A stretch of DNA of 64,000 bases from Orbilia blumenaviensis (Eukaryota; Ascomycota; Orbiliomycetes; Orbiliales; Orbiliaceae): positions 3,286,001-3,350,000 of the forward strand of contig JAVHNS010000004.1 in the NCBI GenBank assembly GCA_036872755.1, given 5' to 3'. Made by a program: the position numbers and the translations under genes. The notes beneath the pieces are model-generated. The model ran no database searches. It saw nothing but the letters and a program-made list of their open reading frames with translations, and was not told the DNA's origin. This document shows, one piece after another, positions 48,229-59,770 of this stretch (its first letter is position 1; each line of letters begins with the position of its first letter).

Positions 48229-49760
48229 CTTTCTGGATACGCTAGAGCTGTCCCAATTGCGTACTACGTTTTAAAGATTATAGATGTGTAGTTCTTAGTA
48301 ATTGATTAGGATGTAGGAATATAATATGTTATAAGATGTCTGTAGATAACGAAATTTAAAACAGAAGCACGATCGATACTTGTCTCTGGTCGCTTAATGA
48401 TATGTTAACCTATCGATGCTCCGCTGTTGTAATCATAGAGATAGGTTGTTTAGGGCCGCTACAAATACGTTTTTTGTTGATCGATTGCATAGATCAATAC
48501 GCGGTTGAATCGTCTACGCCGTACATAAGCGGAATCAATTTAAGATGGACCTTAACTCCGACTTCAAAAGTTCTTTGACAGAACTATCAGCCGACCCGGT
48601 ACGCTAAACAGCCTATATGCATAAAGGCTCGGGCGAGTCTGGACCTAGGCGAATTGTCTTGAAGTTAGGTTGGTGCGGCGGGGCCGCCAACGGCAGTTAT
48701 AGATTCCATGCTTTGTTGGCATAGCCTCGGAGCAGCTGATTTGTTATGCCGGGTTTGTGGTCCAGTTTTATGGTGGTGAAAGAGCAATGAACAAGGATAG
48801 ACCGTTTGTGATAAGCCTCCGTTTAACAAGACATTCTGGGCTTTCAAGGCTTTCTTTGTAGTTTAGGCAGCTATAGTGAAAATCGGCTAGCTAGGCGATT
48901 GGGTCTATCGATCTGGACCTAGCTCACGCTAGAATAAACAAATTTATCACATGTTTCTGTGGTTTTGGGCGGTTAGTAAAGCTATGTCGTCAATTGTGCC
49001 GATATTTCTGTATATAGTCCACTCGACGCGTTACTCATTGATCGTGATTGTTCTCAGCGTATCTAGTTATCTAATGATACTATCGATGAGCTATACAGCG
49101 GTGCTATACCAGTGATTGTCACTTTACATGACCTTCCGCAGCGAGGTTGGAGGCACAAGTTGTCATACCAAGATATATTTACGGACTTGATGCGGTCTAT
49201 AATTCAGCCGAATCTAAGGATAATAAAAACATCATGGCTTTTACAGGTTCCTTTCTTGGGGTGTTGAAACTGAAATTGGATATATCCTGCTTGGAGATGT
49301 ATGATAACGAGCCGGATTGAATGGCACATACGGCTGTACAATCTCTACGCACTGTTACAGGCCTAGAGTTGCAAACTAAGCTGAGAGAATTATTCATCCT
49401 GACGCCTTGGGTAGTATTATGCTCAAGTGGAGGCGTGAGCCGGTTAATAACTGCGCATATACACGTGTAGCCCACAGCCTTACCATAGCGTGCCCACTAG
49501 TATGACAAACGACCGAGGGTGCTTAAGGCTACTCCAAGTAGTAGCGGAAAACCAATGTATTGGTACCAAAGCCCTGTTATGTATCCAACACCGCCGGCGC
49601 CTCTATTGAACTACTCTCAGGGCTGAACAGTATTCATCGAAATGTGGATCACCGAGGTGCACCGGTGGTATAGACCCGCATTGTATATCATTACGTAAGT
49701 TCAAACCATCCCGTCTTAAAGCCGCTTTGTACCAGACTCGCGTCTCTGACTCGCGCACGC
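48229..49760. other. Intergenic region, no gene seen
   Basis: About 1.5 kb of AT-rich sequence between two divergently oriented hypothetical genes. Only short, low-quality frames are present. Confidence 0.45.
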
Positions 49761-50780
49761 ATGCACGCATATATGCACGGTAGATTGTTGGGATTGGCGA
49801 GGGCACAACATGGCACCGTCTCCTACGACAACGTCGTTCAATACGCCCTAACCAACACGGCAAAGCTCGAAGAGATCGGTTCGCTCTTGAAAAACATGCA
49901 TTCAAAGGGACAGGATGAATACAGAGTTGGAGTTATCGAGGAGGAGCTAAACAGGACAGATGATATTGGTCTGCAGACGTGGCAGGAGCAAACGGCCCCG
50001 GAGCTGGAAATGTCGGCGGATGGATACGAGGTCGTGCATGATCCTTCTTATGTGGTGATGAGCCGACAGCTTTCTGATACTCTGACTGCATTGGAAAAAC
50101 GGATAAGAGCGGGGCAATTCGATCTAAATGGAGATTCTGATTCGGAAGATGAGAACAAACCGCCACCTGGGGAGCCGTATACGCTCCGGCACCGTGGGCC
50201 ATACTTCGATTTGATAAAGGACGAGGAGTATCATATAAATAAACTGACGGATCTTAACAAGCTGAACGAGAAGATTTTAGCGACGACTATCAAAGTCCCC
50301 ACGAACTTCTACAAAACGGACCTCGACAACCGCCCCCTCGTCCCGGGAAACATACAGACTCTTTCAATCTGGGATGCCTTGCTGGCGCTGATGTGGGATA
50401 CACGGGATAAAGGTGACGGGACGGCCCTAGAGCTTGCGACATGGATATATGCTATCGAGGATGATGCTGTCGCAGGGAATGTTGCGTACTATGACGTCGC
50501 CGGGCGGTATAACCTGTATCTCGCCGTAGGAGGGCTATACAAGATATTCGCGAATATCGCTTACCAACTGAAAGACCAAGCGAAGACCGTTTTTCGGTAT
50601 GTGTACGAGAAGGACCATTATGCGTTTGCGCCGGTATGGGACCTCACACAGAGAATGATCAAGTTGCTGCAGTATTATAGAGATCAGTTGATGGAGCTGG
50701 AGTTGCTATTGGAGTCCTTGCCGTCGTTAATGCCGGCGCCGGTGAGGTTGAGCATTGAAGCACCGCAGGGGAGCCTTTAA
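49761..50780 (+). CDS. Hypothetical protein
   Basis: A single open frame of 339 codons. The middle has an acidic, Pro-containing disordered loop (DSDSEDENKPPPGEPY). On both sides are helical segments (YVVMSRQLSDTLTALEKRIR; LSIWDALLALMWDTRDKGDG; MIKLLQYYRDQLMELELLLE). Codon use and composition look genuine. The first residues (MHAYMHGR) lie in a repetitive CATGCACGCATATATGC stretch, so the true start may be the Met at 49773 or in an upstream exon. I do not recognise the family and see no enzyme motif. The neighbour on the left is divergent and the one on the right points the same way. Confidence 0.6.
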   Translation: MHAYMHGRLLGLARAQHGTVSYDNVVQYALTNTAKLEEIGSLLKNMHSKGQDEYRVGVIEEELNRTDDIGLQTWQEQTAPELEMSADGYEVVHDPSYVVMSRQLSDTLTALEKRIRAGQFDLNGDSDSEDENKPPPGEPYTLRHRGPYFDLIKDEEYHINKLTDLNKLNEKILATTIKVPTNFYKTDLDNRPLVPGNIQTLSIWDALLALMWDTRDKGDGTALELATWIYAIEDDAVAGNVAYYDVAGRYNLYLAVGGLYKIFANIAYQLKDQAKTVFRYVYEKDHYAFAPVWDLTQRMIKLLQYYRDQLMELELLLESLPSLMPAPVRLSIEAPQGSL

Positions 50781-51552
50781 ACTATATTTTTTTTTGGACA
50801 ACTGGGACACTCATAGTATAAAATTAATGCTTTTTAAGATTGGTTAATCTAGATGTAACCAGATACGCCCGTATAGATAACCTCTGTTCTTATGACAGTA
50901 CATGTAATCAAGTAACATTATATGAGAATAAGTGAGCTATCGATAGGACCAAATTTACTGCTAAGATATACGTAGCTCAGAGGCTGTTACTCCCAACTGC
51001 TTATAATGTTATTGAAATCTTTGGCATGCACATGGAATTCTCTGAGGAGTAAAATAGTATACCTAAAGTCTGCATATGAATGTATCAATATATATGAAAT
51101 AATCGAAGTCAATCCCTTCAGGCCGCTCATTTGTTTCTTAGAGTATCCTCTGAGCTGGAATATATGTGTATAGATACAGGGCATCTCTCTCATAACTAAG
51201 AAGGCCTCATATAGTAACGGAGGCCTTACTACACACTTCATCTCCTAGTGTTGATATTTGATTATGTGCTATTTACGGAGACCTTCGACCACACCGCCCG
51301 TCCGTCATGCAGGTTAGTCAATCCGGACTGAAGTTTCCTTTAGATCCCATTTTTCTTTTCGAAATTCAACGGTTTCCTCCGTCATCGACTCTATGGCCTA
51401 TCCATTCCGAAATCTTTGACCCTCGATCCGTGTAACCGCTTCCCCAAGCACTTCTGAAAGTCTGCACCTCTTCTATCCGTGCCGTATAGCTTGAGTGGTG
51501 TGATATGTGCTAATTGAGCCTAGAGAGAGCAGTTAGATCACCATTGACCGCG

Positions 51553-53622
51553 ATGGATGACAATCCGAAAAAGGGCGAAAGTCCGTCGTCGCAATCCGAC
51601 AAGAAACCAAAGGACACCAAAATCTCATCATCATCATCCAAAGATGGAAAAGCTTCACATAAACCCCCACGGTCGGGATTCTTTCAAAATGTCGGTTCAA
51701 CTTCACGAGAAGATTCTCCCGAGACCCTGGAGGCTGCTCATCAACTCACAATGCTCAGCCGAGAAAGTGAACCCGACGGCCCCCCTTCGAACGCCTATAC
51801 CGCACCAATCGGCAGCGGTCGGTCTGTTGAAAAGAAGAAAGTTACATTCAAAACGGGCGTCGAGGGGGGAGGACTACCGCTGCACCCGAGCGTCTTCAGA
51901 CCATTCAACCCAGCGGATCACCCAACCCTTATCAACGACTTCGATACCCTCGAGAAACGACTTCTTCGGGTCGGACTTACCTGTACTTTTCCTCCCGATT
52001 CGTACTGCCGTCCCAATGGGAACCCTGAATGGTCGTTGAAATCCATCCTCCAGTCCCGTTATATGGAGAATATCAATGCAAGACGTGTCGAGTACGAGGC
52101 TCAATTCGTTTCGTCGACTGGTAGAGTCGTTGCGACGCAATGGTTTCTGTTCGACGATCTTAACTGGCCTTGGGGAGTCCGTATTATGCGAAACTTCCAT
52201 GAAAGAAATCTATGCAAGCCGATGGACCCGCGGCTGAAGGACCCTGCCGTCCTCAAAACCGAATGGAACGGGCCACGGTCAGATTGGTTCAACGGCAAGG
52301 ATATCTACATGGAGGAGACCATCTCGAAAGACATCTACTTCCAAACTAAACACGAGCAGGTTGAGCGTTACAAAAAAACTGTCGCCGCTAAGAAAACCCC
52401 AAAGTCTGATCCTCCACCGTACTCAGCGGCTTATATCCCTCCGTCTTGGAAACCTAGGGTTTTGAGGCTTAGGCCGCCGAAACCTGAACCACCACCCGAA
52501 CTATCCCCGGATACAACCTCTAGCGATGAAGCGGAGAATGAAGATATTGAGATGACGGAAGCTATGACCGGCAGTGAGGAGAGTTATTCCGAAGGGAGCG
52601 ACCCAGATATGCAAGTTACATTCCAAAAGGCTCTACACTATTTCAAAGTTGAAAAAGCCAAAGAGGAGGGTAAGAGAAAGGGTAAAGACAAAAAGGCCGG
52701 CAGCAACAGTGAGCCGGAAGAGATAGATGATGATTTCGAGGACTATTACCTCTCACCTGACCCCGTCGATGTCGAGGCAATAGGCTCCAAGGTCGACCAA
52801 AAGACGGAAGAAGAAAAGTCAGCTGAAAAATCTCTCTGGATTCAGAAGATGAAAAGAGCTTCACAGAATCTGATCCGGAAGAAGCCACGTCTCGGGTCGC
52901 CACGTAAAGGCGCAGACAAAAAGAAGGACGATAAAGACGAAAAGAAGGACGACAAAGACGAAAATAAGGACGGCAAATTTGAAAAGAAGGATGACAAAAA
53001 TAAAAAAAAGGACGATAAAGATATGAAGGAAGAGGACGAAGAGAACTGGGAGCCGCCAGCGACTATCAACGACCTAAGACCCCCGGTCGTCTACGGTAGA
53101 TGGGTATTATCGATGCCCCTCGAAGGCGACTTTTTACCACCTATGGTCCTCCCACACCGAACATCTGTGGGCGAAACAGAGAGAGATACGAGCGAGTCTC
53201 GAACCTCAACACGATACGAGAAACCACTTGTGAAGAAGAAAAGCTTTAAATCGCGGAAAGATGTTGGAGGAAAGGAGAGAAATCCAGGGATGGCTTCTGA
53301 CGACGAAAAGGAGACTACCCCAGGCACAGCCGCTATGGACAACCTATCGATCAATCAGGAAGCAAGCGGGGAGAGCTCTCCGGAGACAAAGTCTTCTGGT
53401 TCGGCGGTTAAAAGGAGTCGGGCATCCGCGGGTAGCCTTAGAGGAGACTCTAAACGGACGAGACAGTTTGACGAGGACGAGGAGATGGGGGGTGTGGAAG
53501 AGTCTAGTATTCACGGCGAACTTGCAGAGGATGAAGAAATGAAAGAGGTCGAGAACGATTCGAAGAAGGCTAGCAAGGAGAAAGGTTTGGGTGGGAGTGG
53601 TGATATGAGAAAAGGCGGGTGA
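51553..53622 (+). CDS. Hypothetical highly charged protein with Lys/Asp repeats
   Basis: Single exon, 689 aa from the first ATG. Residues about 115-240 form the only ordered-looking part (HPTLINDFDTLEKRLLRVGL; RRVEYEAQFV; TQWFLFDDLNWPWGVRIMRNF). The rest is disordered: Ser/Lys-rich at the start, Pro-rich at about 285-325, acidic at about 330-370, then a run of KKDDKDE-type heptads at about 455-495, and a charged tail with several possible nuclear signals (KRSRASAG, SKRTRQFDEDE). A nuclear or chromatin-linked role would fit but is not shown. The ordered part loosely resembles the C-terminal domain of the convergent gene at 54101 (an E-Y-x-x-Q-x stretch, then FDDL or FDEL, then R-I/V). Confidence 0.65.
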   Translation: MDDNPKKGESPSSQSDKKPKDTKISSSSSKDGKASHKPPRSGFFQNVGSTSREDSPETLEAAHQLTMLSRESEPDGPPSNAYTAPIGSGRSVEKKKVTFKTGVEGGGLPLHPSVFRPFNPADHPTLINDFDTLEKRLLRVGLTCTFPPDSYCRPNGNPEWSLKSILQSRYMENINARRVEYEAQFVSSTGRVVATQWFLFDDLNWPWGVRIMRNFHERNLCKPMDPRLKDPAVLKTEWNGPRSDWFNGKDIYMEETISKDIYFQTKHEQVERYKKTVAAKKTPKSDPPPYSAAYIPPSWKPRVLRLRPPKPEPPPELSPDTTSSDEAENEDIEMTEAMTGSEESYSEGSDPDMQVTFQKALHYFKVEKAKEEGKRKGKDKKAGSNSEPEEIDDDFEDYYLSPDPVDVEAIGSKVDQKTEEEKSAEKSLWIQKMKRASQNLIRKKPRLGSPRKGADKKKDDKDEKKDDKDENKDGKFEKKDDKNKKKDDKDMKEEDEENWEPPATINDLRPPVVYGRWVLSMPLEGDFLPPMVLPHRTSVGETERDTSESRTSTRYEKPLVKKKSFKSRKDVGGKERNPGMASDDEKETTPGTAAMDNLSINQEASGESSPETKSSGSAVKRSRASAGSLRGDSKRTRQFDEDEEMGGVEESSIHGELAEDEEMKEVENDSKKASKEKGLGGSGDMRKGG

Positions 53623-54100
53623 TACTCCAGGCTGGAGAAGCCCATGATGTGGCCGCTTTTAGGACCCTATATCTTTTCATTGGGGGAAGCCGTTTTCTTT
53701 TTATTGCTTTTGATATCACCATGGAACCGGAATAGCTGGCGTCTATTTATATCGCGCATGGTGTTTACTGATCCGACAGTCTGACTTGTACGGTAGTTTA
53801 GGAAATGGATAGCTTGGGGTGTGTGTTGGTAATTATTATGAAATGGATTTCCCTTCAAGGGTTTGGTGGTTTCATTTCCTATCATTCATTTCCTCTGGCG
53901 CTGTTAATTGTGGGAGCGTAAATAGGCTCCGACTGACCTTGTAAATTTATGACACAGGAAGACTGGGGCAGACGCATGATTGGCGCTAATGTAAGTACGT
54001 ACACAGCGTAGCAAGAGTAAAGATACAACAAGAAACTTAGGGCAGCACGCTAGTAATCAAAAATATGGTAACAGAGTATAAGTCCGACAGAAAAGACTCA

Positions 54101-55428
54101 TTAAAAGCTATCCCAGGCGGAACCAAAGTTACCCCAAACGAGGCAACGATACCACCCGCGAGGATCAAACGGCGGCCACGGATACCTATCGATCTCCTTA
54201 TACTCATCCGCGGAGAGACGATACTTCGTATCCTCAACCCGTGGGTCCTTACTCACACCTATATGTGTGGAATGCCAGCCGCGAATACGGGCGATGACGG
54301 CCCTATGTTCGCAAAGCTCGTCGAAAGTGAATACCTCTTCGAAGACGCGGCCGGCTGGGAAGTATGGGTTTTTGCCGGACCATTTGTACTGAATGGTGTA
54401 CTCGCACTCCTGGGTCTTCTGGTTTGTGGTGGTACGGAGGACTTTGAAGATTAACATGCTGGGTGGGGTGCTTTTGTCGGTTTTTGGGGGTTTCGGTGAT
54501 GGGGTTACAGTTGGCTCTGGTTTTTTGTTCTCCTCGAGGCCTCGGTTGGGGGTTGGTCGGTATTCAGATGGTTTTGGGGGGACGAGAGGACCACTTTGCT
54601 GCGTCTTGCCGTCATGGAAAAATCTCTCCAGGTTATGGTGGGAGGTTGAGGGCTTGCTCCCCAAGACAAAGGGAACTGGTACGGGCTCGAGCGATTTGAG
54701 AGTAGTATCATGGAGGCTGGCAACTGAAGTAGTGGTCTGTATGGTGATAGGTGCCGCTGGTTGGGCCTCATGGTGCCCTCTAGCGCCTAGGGAAACCGAA
54801 GAAGCTGGCCTCTCTACACCATCATCAATTAATATTAATTTCGCTGTTTCCCTTTCGCGTCAGGGCTTTTAATGTCCTTACCGTCATTACTCCTCGACTC
54901 TGCAGTTCGAAAAGTTCCCCCAGAGGATTCTGAGGCCGGATAAGGGAATGGAGAAGAAGTCTCCGGAACGGTAGAAGGTTTGCAGGTTGACATCTCGTGG
55001 GGGAAAGTTTCGATTTCTCTAGAAGCCTGTGGTGGAAATGAAGGTGCTGATGACGGTGACTGTCCTTCCTCCTCCCTCTCAGGCGTAATTCCTAGACCCG
55101 TGGATAGATCAAACCTCATAGACTCTAACTTCTGACAGATTAAAGACGTTGACGAGGAAGCAGTAGAAGGCTCAGCGAGAATATTTCGCATCTCAGGTCC
55201 AGAGAAGACGGTATTCCTAGATTTTGCAATTTGCTGAAGCAGGGTTAGGATTCTACCTGACGGAACCGAAGAGCGTGGGTAGGAAGCCCAGCGGGTTAAA
55301 TTATAAGACGCTGTGGTAGGAAAAGCTACCTCTTCTTTAGGAGCTGAGTGAAGCCATTGTGATGATTTGTTTGCTTGGGAATAGAACGGAGACGAAGCTT
55401 GTTTGAAACGCTCTTTGGATGGATCCAT
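54101..55428 (-). CDS. Hypothetical protein with conserved-looking C-terminal domain
   Basis: Exons 54882-55428 and 54101-54843 (429 aa), joined over a 38-nt intron (GTAAGG...ACAG) that is short even for fungi but restores one frame. The first 290 residues are Ser/Pro-rich and disordered. The last 130 residues look ordered: SMLIFKVLRTTTNQ, ECEYTIQYKWSGKNPYF, FTFDELCEHRAVIARIRGWH, DRYPWPPFDPRGWYRCLVWG. The domain is not one I can name. It is convergent with the charged protein gene at 51553, whose ordered part shows a weak resemblance. Without the intron the gene would split into two frames, so RNA evidence would settle it. Confidence 0.6.
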
Positions 55429-55993
55429 CGCGTCCTTTTTTTTTTCTTTATCTTTTTTTTTAGTGGTGGATAGCTGATGGCGATGTGACGTGAAGTGTGG
55501 GAATGTTGGTGGCGCTGGAGGGTGCGAGGGCGTTGTGGTATTTTGATTGTGTGCGTGTTGTGGATTCTCAGTGAGAACTTATATCCAACGTTACACACAT
55601 TCATTATGGGGGGCTATCCTGCTATTAGATACCCCTGTTACTCGTACTATAAATCCCCTGGCTGCTATTACTATGCTACTGCCCTAGATACTCTTACGCT
55701 ATGGCTTTACTAAGCATATCCTGCAGCAGACCACTAGCCGCTTGTATAGGTCCATCAAAGGTTTCTCGCTTGGACCTAAACCTTTGGTCATTTACACGCT
55801 CCGAAATTGGTACTTCTCCTACACAAGGCCAATATCATGGACAGAGTATACGAGTTTATCTCCCAAGTTTGACGCGGTATATATCATTTAGATTGATAGG
55901 AATATAGAATAAAACGCCAATAACGACGTTTAATTAGATACCAAAAAAAGACTAATCATACAACTATACCCCAGAACTTCCTAGACTAGCCCC

Positions 55994-56431
55994 CTAGTTA
56001 GGCTTGACGATGCCAACTTTGCCTTTCACTTGATTCGAACTCCCCACACTAGCACCGCTTGAAGCCGGCGCCGCAGTACCGGTGGGCTTCGACGGCGGCG
56101 CATCCGTGCCAGTAGGCTTTGGCGGTGGACTAGCAGTACCCGACGGCGGCGCACCCGTCCCGTCCGACTGCGGAGGTCTATCATTTCGATTTTCCGGTGG
56201 CACCCCACCAGTTGGAACCGGAGGGGGTGAAGTAGCGCTTGGAGGGCGCGGTGGGACCGATGGAAGTGTGAAACTGGGCCCGTCGGTGAATACCGAGTGG
56301 GTCGGCTCTGTCCCCGTGGGCTTGCTTATGCTGCTTGACCCTGGATTGTTGGCGTCTTCGCGCTGGCCTTTTGGGAGTGCTAAGGCTGTGGTGGCGAGGC
56401 CGAGGAGGAGGAGGGGGGCGTGGAATCTCAT
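55994..56431 (-). CDS. Small secreted Pro/Thr/Ser-rich protein
   Basis: Single exon, 145 aa. The signal peptide MRFHAPLLLLGLATTALA has a likely cleavage after ALA. The mature part is almost entirely low-complexity, with repeated KPTGT and PPSGT-like units (KPTGTEPTHS, KPTGTDAPPS, KPTGTAAPAS), many sites for O-mannosylation, and no Cys. It could be a cell-wall or adhesive component or a secreted small protein; there is no visible GPI-anchor signal at the C-terminus (GKVGIVKPN). The GC-rich repeat region differs from the AT-rich surroundings. Confidence 0.75.
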   Translation of the reverse strand: MRFHAPLLLLGLATTALALPKGQREDANNPGSSSISKPTGTEPTHSVFTDGPSFTLPSVPPRPPSATSPPPVPTGGVPPENRNDRPPQSDGTGAPPSGTASPPPKPTGTDAPPSKPTGTAAPASSGASVGSSNQVKGKVGIVKPN

Positions 56432-58033
56432 GTTAACTTATAATCCGAAATATGAGGAAAAGCCTTGTGTGTTTGTTTATATGTTTTTACGAAATCTCAA
56501 AGAAAGATGACGACTCAAGGAATGTGAAGTATAGAGAGCAGCTTTAAAATCTGTAGCTAATATCTGGATGTTCTTAACGAGAGAAATAGATATCGTAATA
56601 TGCTGTGATAAATCAAGACGGAACTGGGGATTGTAGGCCCTTAAATACACATCCAACCTCACGAGAAAGAAACATCCATCAAGCCATACTACGTACGAGT
56701 CGCGCCAAAAGCGTCGAGTCTGGATCAGACCTCCATCCCCTCCCGTCGCGTACCTGAAAGTCTATCAGGAACAGTAACGTTCCAGAACAAAATAACACAC
56801 GCGGCCCCCAAAGACGCCACAGGCACAATTGCGCAAGGAGCTCAAACTTAACGGGCAGTCGTTTCCTCTTCCGACCTAGAAGGTTTCGTTTCGAAGCGTT
56901 TCGCTAGGTACTCTAGGTTTGGTACATGGCCGGCTATCGCGACATATCCGGATTACTTCCGCATTTGGAGATTTTCCTGAGTTTGGATGATAAACTTCCT
57001 TATCTTAAGTTGCCGTTTTGGGGGCTCGCAGGAGTAATTTACAAGATCGCCGGTGCAAATGATTCTAGATCTGGGAATATTCACTACTACTTATACCTCA
57101 ACAATCATCAGAGACTAGACCATGCGGGTCTACATTACTATGAGTTTTAAGTTTTTGTATAATTACATGCAAAGGTTCAATTTGGTAGTCTTACACACTC
57201 CATTGGCTTATGGACGTGGCATTTGCTTCGAGGCAGTCGGTATACTTATCATTATATCTAATATTTCTGTAAAATCAAACAAAGCTATCGCTAGTGGACA
57301 TATCGACATCGCTTCCGCAGCCCATTCGCGCTTCTGACTAGTAATCCTTCATAATACTTCTGTTCGTGTAAAAAGAATGACCTACGGTTATTACTATTAC
57401 GGGAGGTACAGCTAGAGCGTAACTTTAGCTTAGCAAAGTTTGTTCTGAATTGACGAGCGCCGGCTCAAACCTTCTTCAATGGCCATATAAGAGATTTCAC
57501 GCAAAATAATAAAGTTCGCCAGCTTAGGGCTACGGAGTTGCACCGTTCTTTTCTCTTTAGGCGTCTTTGTTATAACATTACCTTCTTTTTAATATCGAAA
57601 GTCTCCATTCGAATATTCGCGCCCTCTTAATTGATACTGTAATACTAGCCCGTCGCGTTGGCAACGTTGGATTTTCTTAGTGCGCCGGACATAAGCCTTA
57701 AACCCGAACACTAGTTCCGAACGAGCTTCCCTTTGAAAATCGTGAGCTCGGCAAGTTGACATCATAGCCTAGCTTAGCTCATCTCCCCATCGACAGCTTC
57801 AGCCGATTACTAATCTTACAAAATCAGCAATGGAGCCGGCATTTTCCACCGGTAGCGGGTCATGGCGGCTTGATACCGGATCAAAGCTTTTTCCCTGACG
57901 AGATCAAGGTTCAAAAGAACCTGAAATCACTCGCTTCACTTCAGTGACCCCTCATCCCACTTTCATTGCATTGCCCCTCCTCAAACGTATAGATAAAGTC
58001 GCGATACCACTCTATACCCAATTGGAGAAAGAT
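56432..58033. other. Intergenic region, no gene seen
   Basis: About 1.6 kb. Two short plus frames (56926-57150 and 57122-57337) lack domains and splice context. The last 200 bp form a plausible leader for the SDR gene. Confidence 0.4.
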
Positions 58034-58885
58034 ATGTCGTCGTCGATATTCAAAGCAGGCAATGTTGCCCTCATCAGCGGCGGCGCAAGTGGTATCGGCC
58101 GCGCCATTGCAGACCTCTGCCTCGCCAAGGGCATGAACGTCGCCATCATTGACTCCAACATTGAAGCGACAAAGGCTTTCGTCTCCTCCTCTAAAGAAAA
58201 ATACCCATCAGCCACCATTGATGGCTACCAGGAAGATGTTTCGAACCCCCCAGCGTGGTCGCTCTTGAAGAAGGACTTTATCAAGCGATTCCATAAGATC
58301 GATTTACTCGTCCTCAACGCCGCGATTCACACCAAGTCGGAGTGCAACTGGAAGGACCCTACCTCGTTCACAAAGACTATGGATGTCAATTACTCCGGAT
58401 ACCTCTACGGCATCTCGACTTTCTTCGACCAGATCAGGGCCAGCACGGCCGAAAGCCCCAAAGCGATTGTCTTGACCGGTTCGAAACAGGGAATTACAAA
58501 CCCACCAGGGAACCCTGCATACAACGCTTCCAAGGCCGCTGTCAAGTCAATTGCCGAGAGCCTCCATTTCGACTTGAGGGAGAATGCTAACACGCACGTT
58601 CACCTGCTGGTACCTGGTTGGACTTATACGGGCATGACCGGCTCATCGGTCGGCAAGGGGAAGCCGGACGGCGCTTGGGCTGCCGAGCAGGTTGCCGAGT
58701 ACCTGGTTGAGAAGATGGAGAAAGGGGAGTTCTATGTGATCTGCCCTGATAACGAGGTGGATGAGGAGACGGATAGGAAGAGAATGGCTTGGGGAGCTGG
58801 GGATGTCATCGAACGAAGACCTCCTCTGAGCAGGTGGAGAGATGATTGGAAAGAGAAAGCTGCGGCGGAGATCCATGGGGCATAA
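58034..58885 (+). CDS. Short-chain dehydrogenase/reductase (classical SDR)
   Basis: Single exon, 283 aa from the ATG at 58034 (the open frame extends upstream but without an ATG). The cofactor loop GGASGIG is at 16-22. LNAA (94-97) replaces the usual NNAG. The catalytic set is S150, Y163 and K167 (TGSKQG, YNASK). PGWTYTGMTG follows the active site as in SDRs that bind NAD(P). The acidic residue after strand 2 (AIIDSN) suggests NAD(H) preference. The length is slightly above the 250 aa norm because of a charged C-terminal extension. The substrate cannot be read from the sequence. Confidence 0.9.
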   Translation: MSSSIFKAGNVALISGGASGIGRAIADLCLAKGMNVAIIDSNIEATKAFVSSSKEKYPSATIDGYQEDVSNPPAWSLLKKDFIKRFHKIDLLVLNAAIHTKSECNWKDPTSFTKTMDVNYSGYLYGISTFFDQIRASTAESPKAIVLTGSKQGITNPPGNPAYNASKAAVKSIAESLHFDLRENANTHVHLLVPGWTYTGMTGSSVGKGKPDGAWAAEQVAEYLVEKMEKGEFYVICPDNEVDEETDRKRMAWGAGDVIERRPPLSRWRDDWKEKAAAEIHGA

Positions 58886-59605
58886 GATATGCAATGCTAC
58901 GATGGAAACCTCGGGGGTCGGAGCCATTCATGAGGCCGGCTGCGGGCCTTATTCTGTGAAGGATCATCGGAGATAGCATGGTTGTATAAATATATAACAT
59001 AACTTGCAGATAGAAATGCATGTTCTTCATCAATTCCGAATTCTAGCTCCCCAACCTCCTTCGCATCTGCATTCCCAGTTAAATTTTCACTTCTCGCCAG
59101 TGGTGTATGTTTCAGATGAACCCGGGCTCGCCTGACCGAATGACGCCTTTCAATGGATATGCCATGTCTGCTAGTCATGCCTTGTAAAACAGCCTCAATG
59201 TGCAAACATTCACTATGACCAAATTGGTTCACGTTACCCTCGCCAAGCATCGTGAAAGCCCACTAAGAGGGTGAATAATGTTCTCCAATGCACTCATGTT
59301 ATGGGTCCTTCCCAGGGTCTTTCAACGCCATCCTGCGCTTGTCATTGGGCGTTCTGCACAGTGCCGGTTACACGGACCGAGGGCGATAGACGCCAAGATA
59401 TCCCTTTCTGGGGAATCCAACTGCCGGTATGAACCTCAACACAACCGGGTGCCACGAGGACAAAATGCTGACCGGAGCCACGTTTCGAGGCCATGCTAAA
59501 ATCCATGCAGATGCAGATGCGCAGTTGCGCTTATGAATACCATCTAAATTCTATCGACCGAATCGCGAGACTCCGAATGCCGACCCAGGGGTCTGGTTCC
59601 GAGGA

Positions 59606-59612
59606 TATAAAG
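59606..59612 (+). promoter_or_regulatory. TATA-box-like element of the DJ-1/PfpI gene
   Basis: TATAAAG lies 165 bp before the ATG at 59771. The leader between them is pyrimidine-rich. Motif-based call. Confidence 0.45.
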
Positions 59613-59770
59613 GCGAGAGATGGTGCCAATCGATAAAACTGTTTCGTTTCCAGAGGACCTGTACCTTGCATTGCGTATCCCTTTCGTATTCCACCCCTCC
59701 CGCTGCCGGCCCCAGATTTATAGCGTTAAAGTTTTCATCTTAAGTTTTTTTTGGAGCCTCTGATACCACA

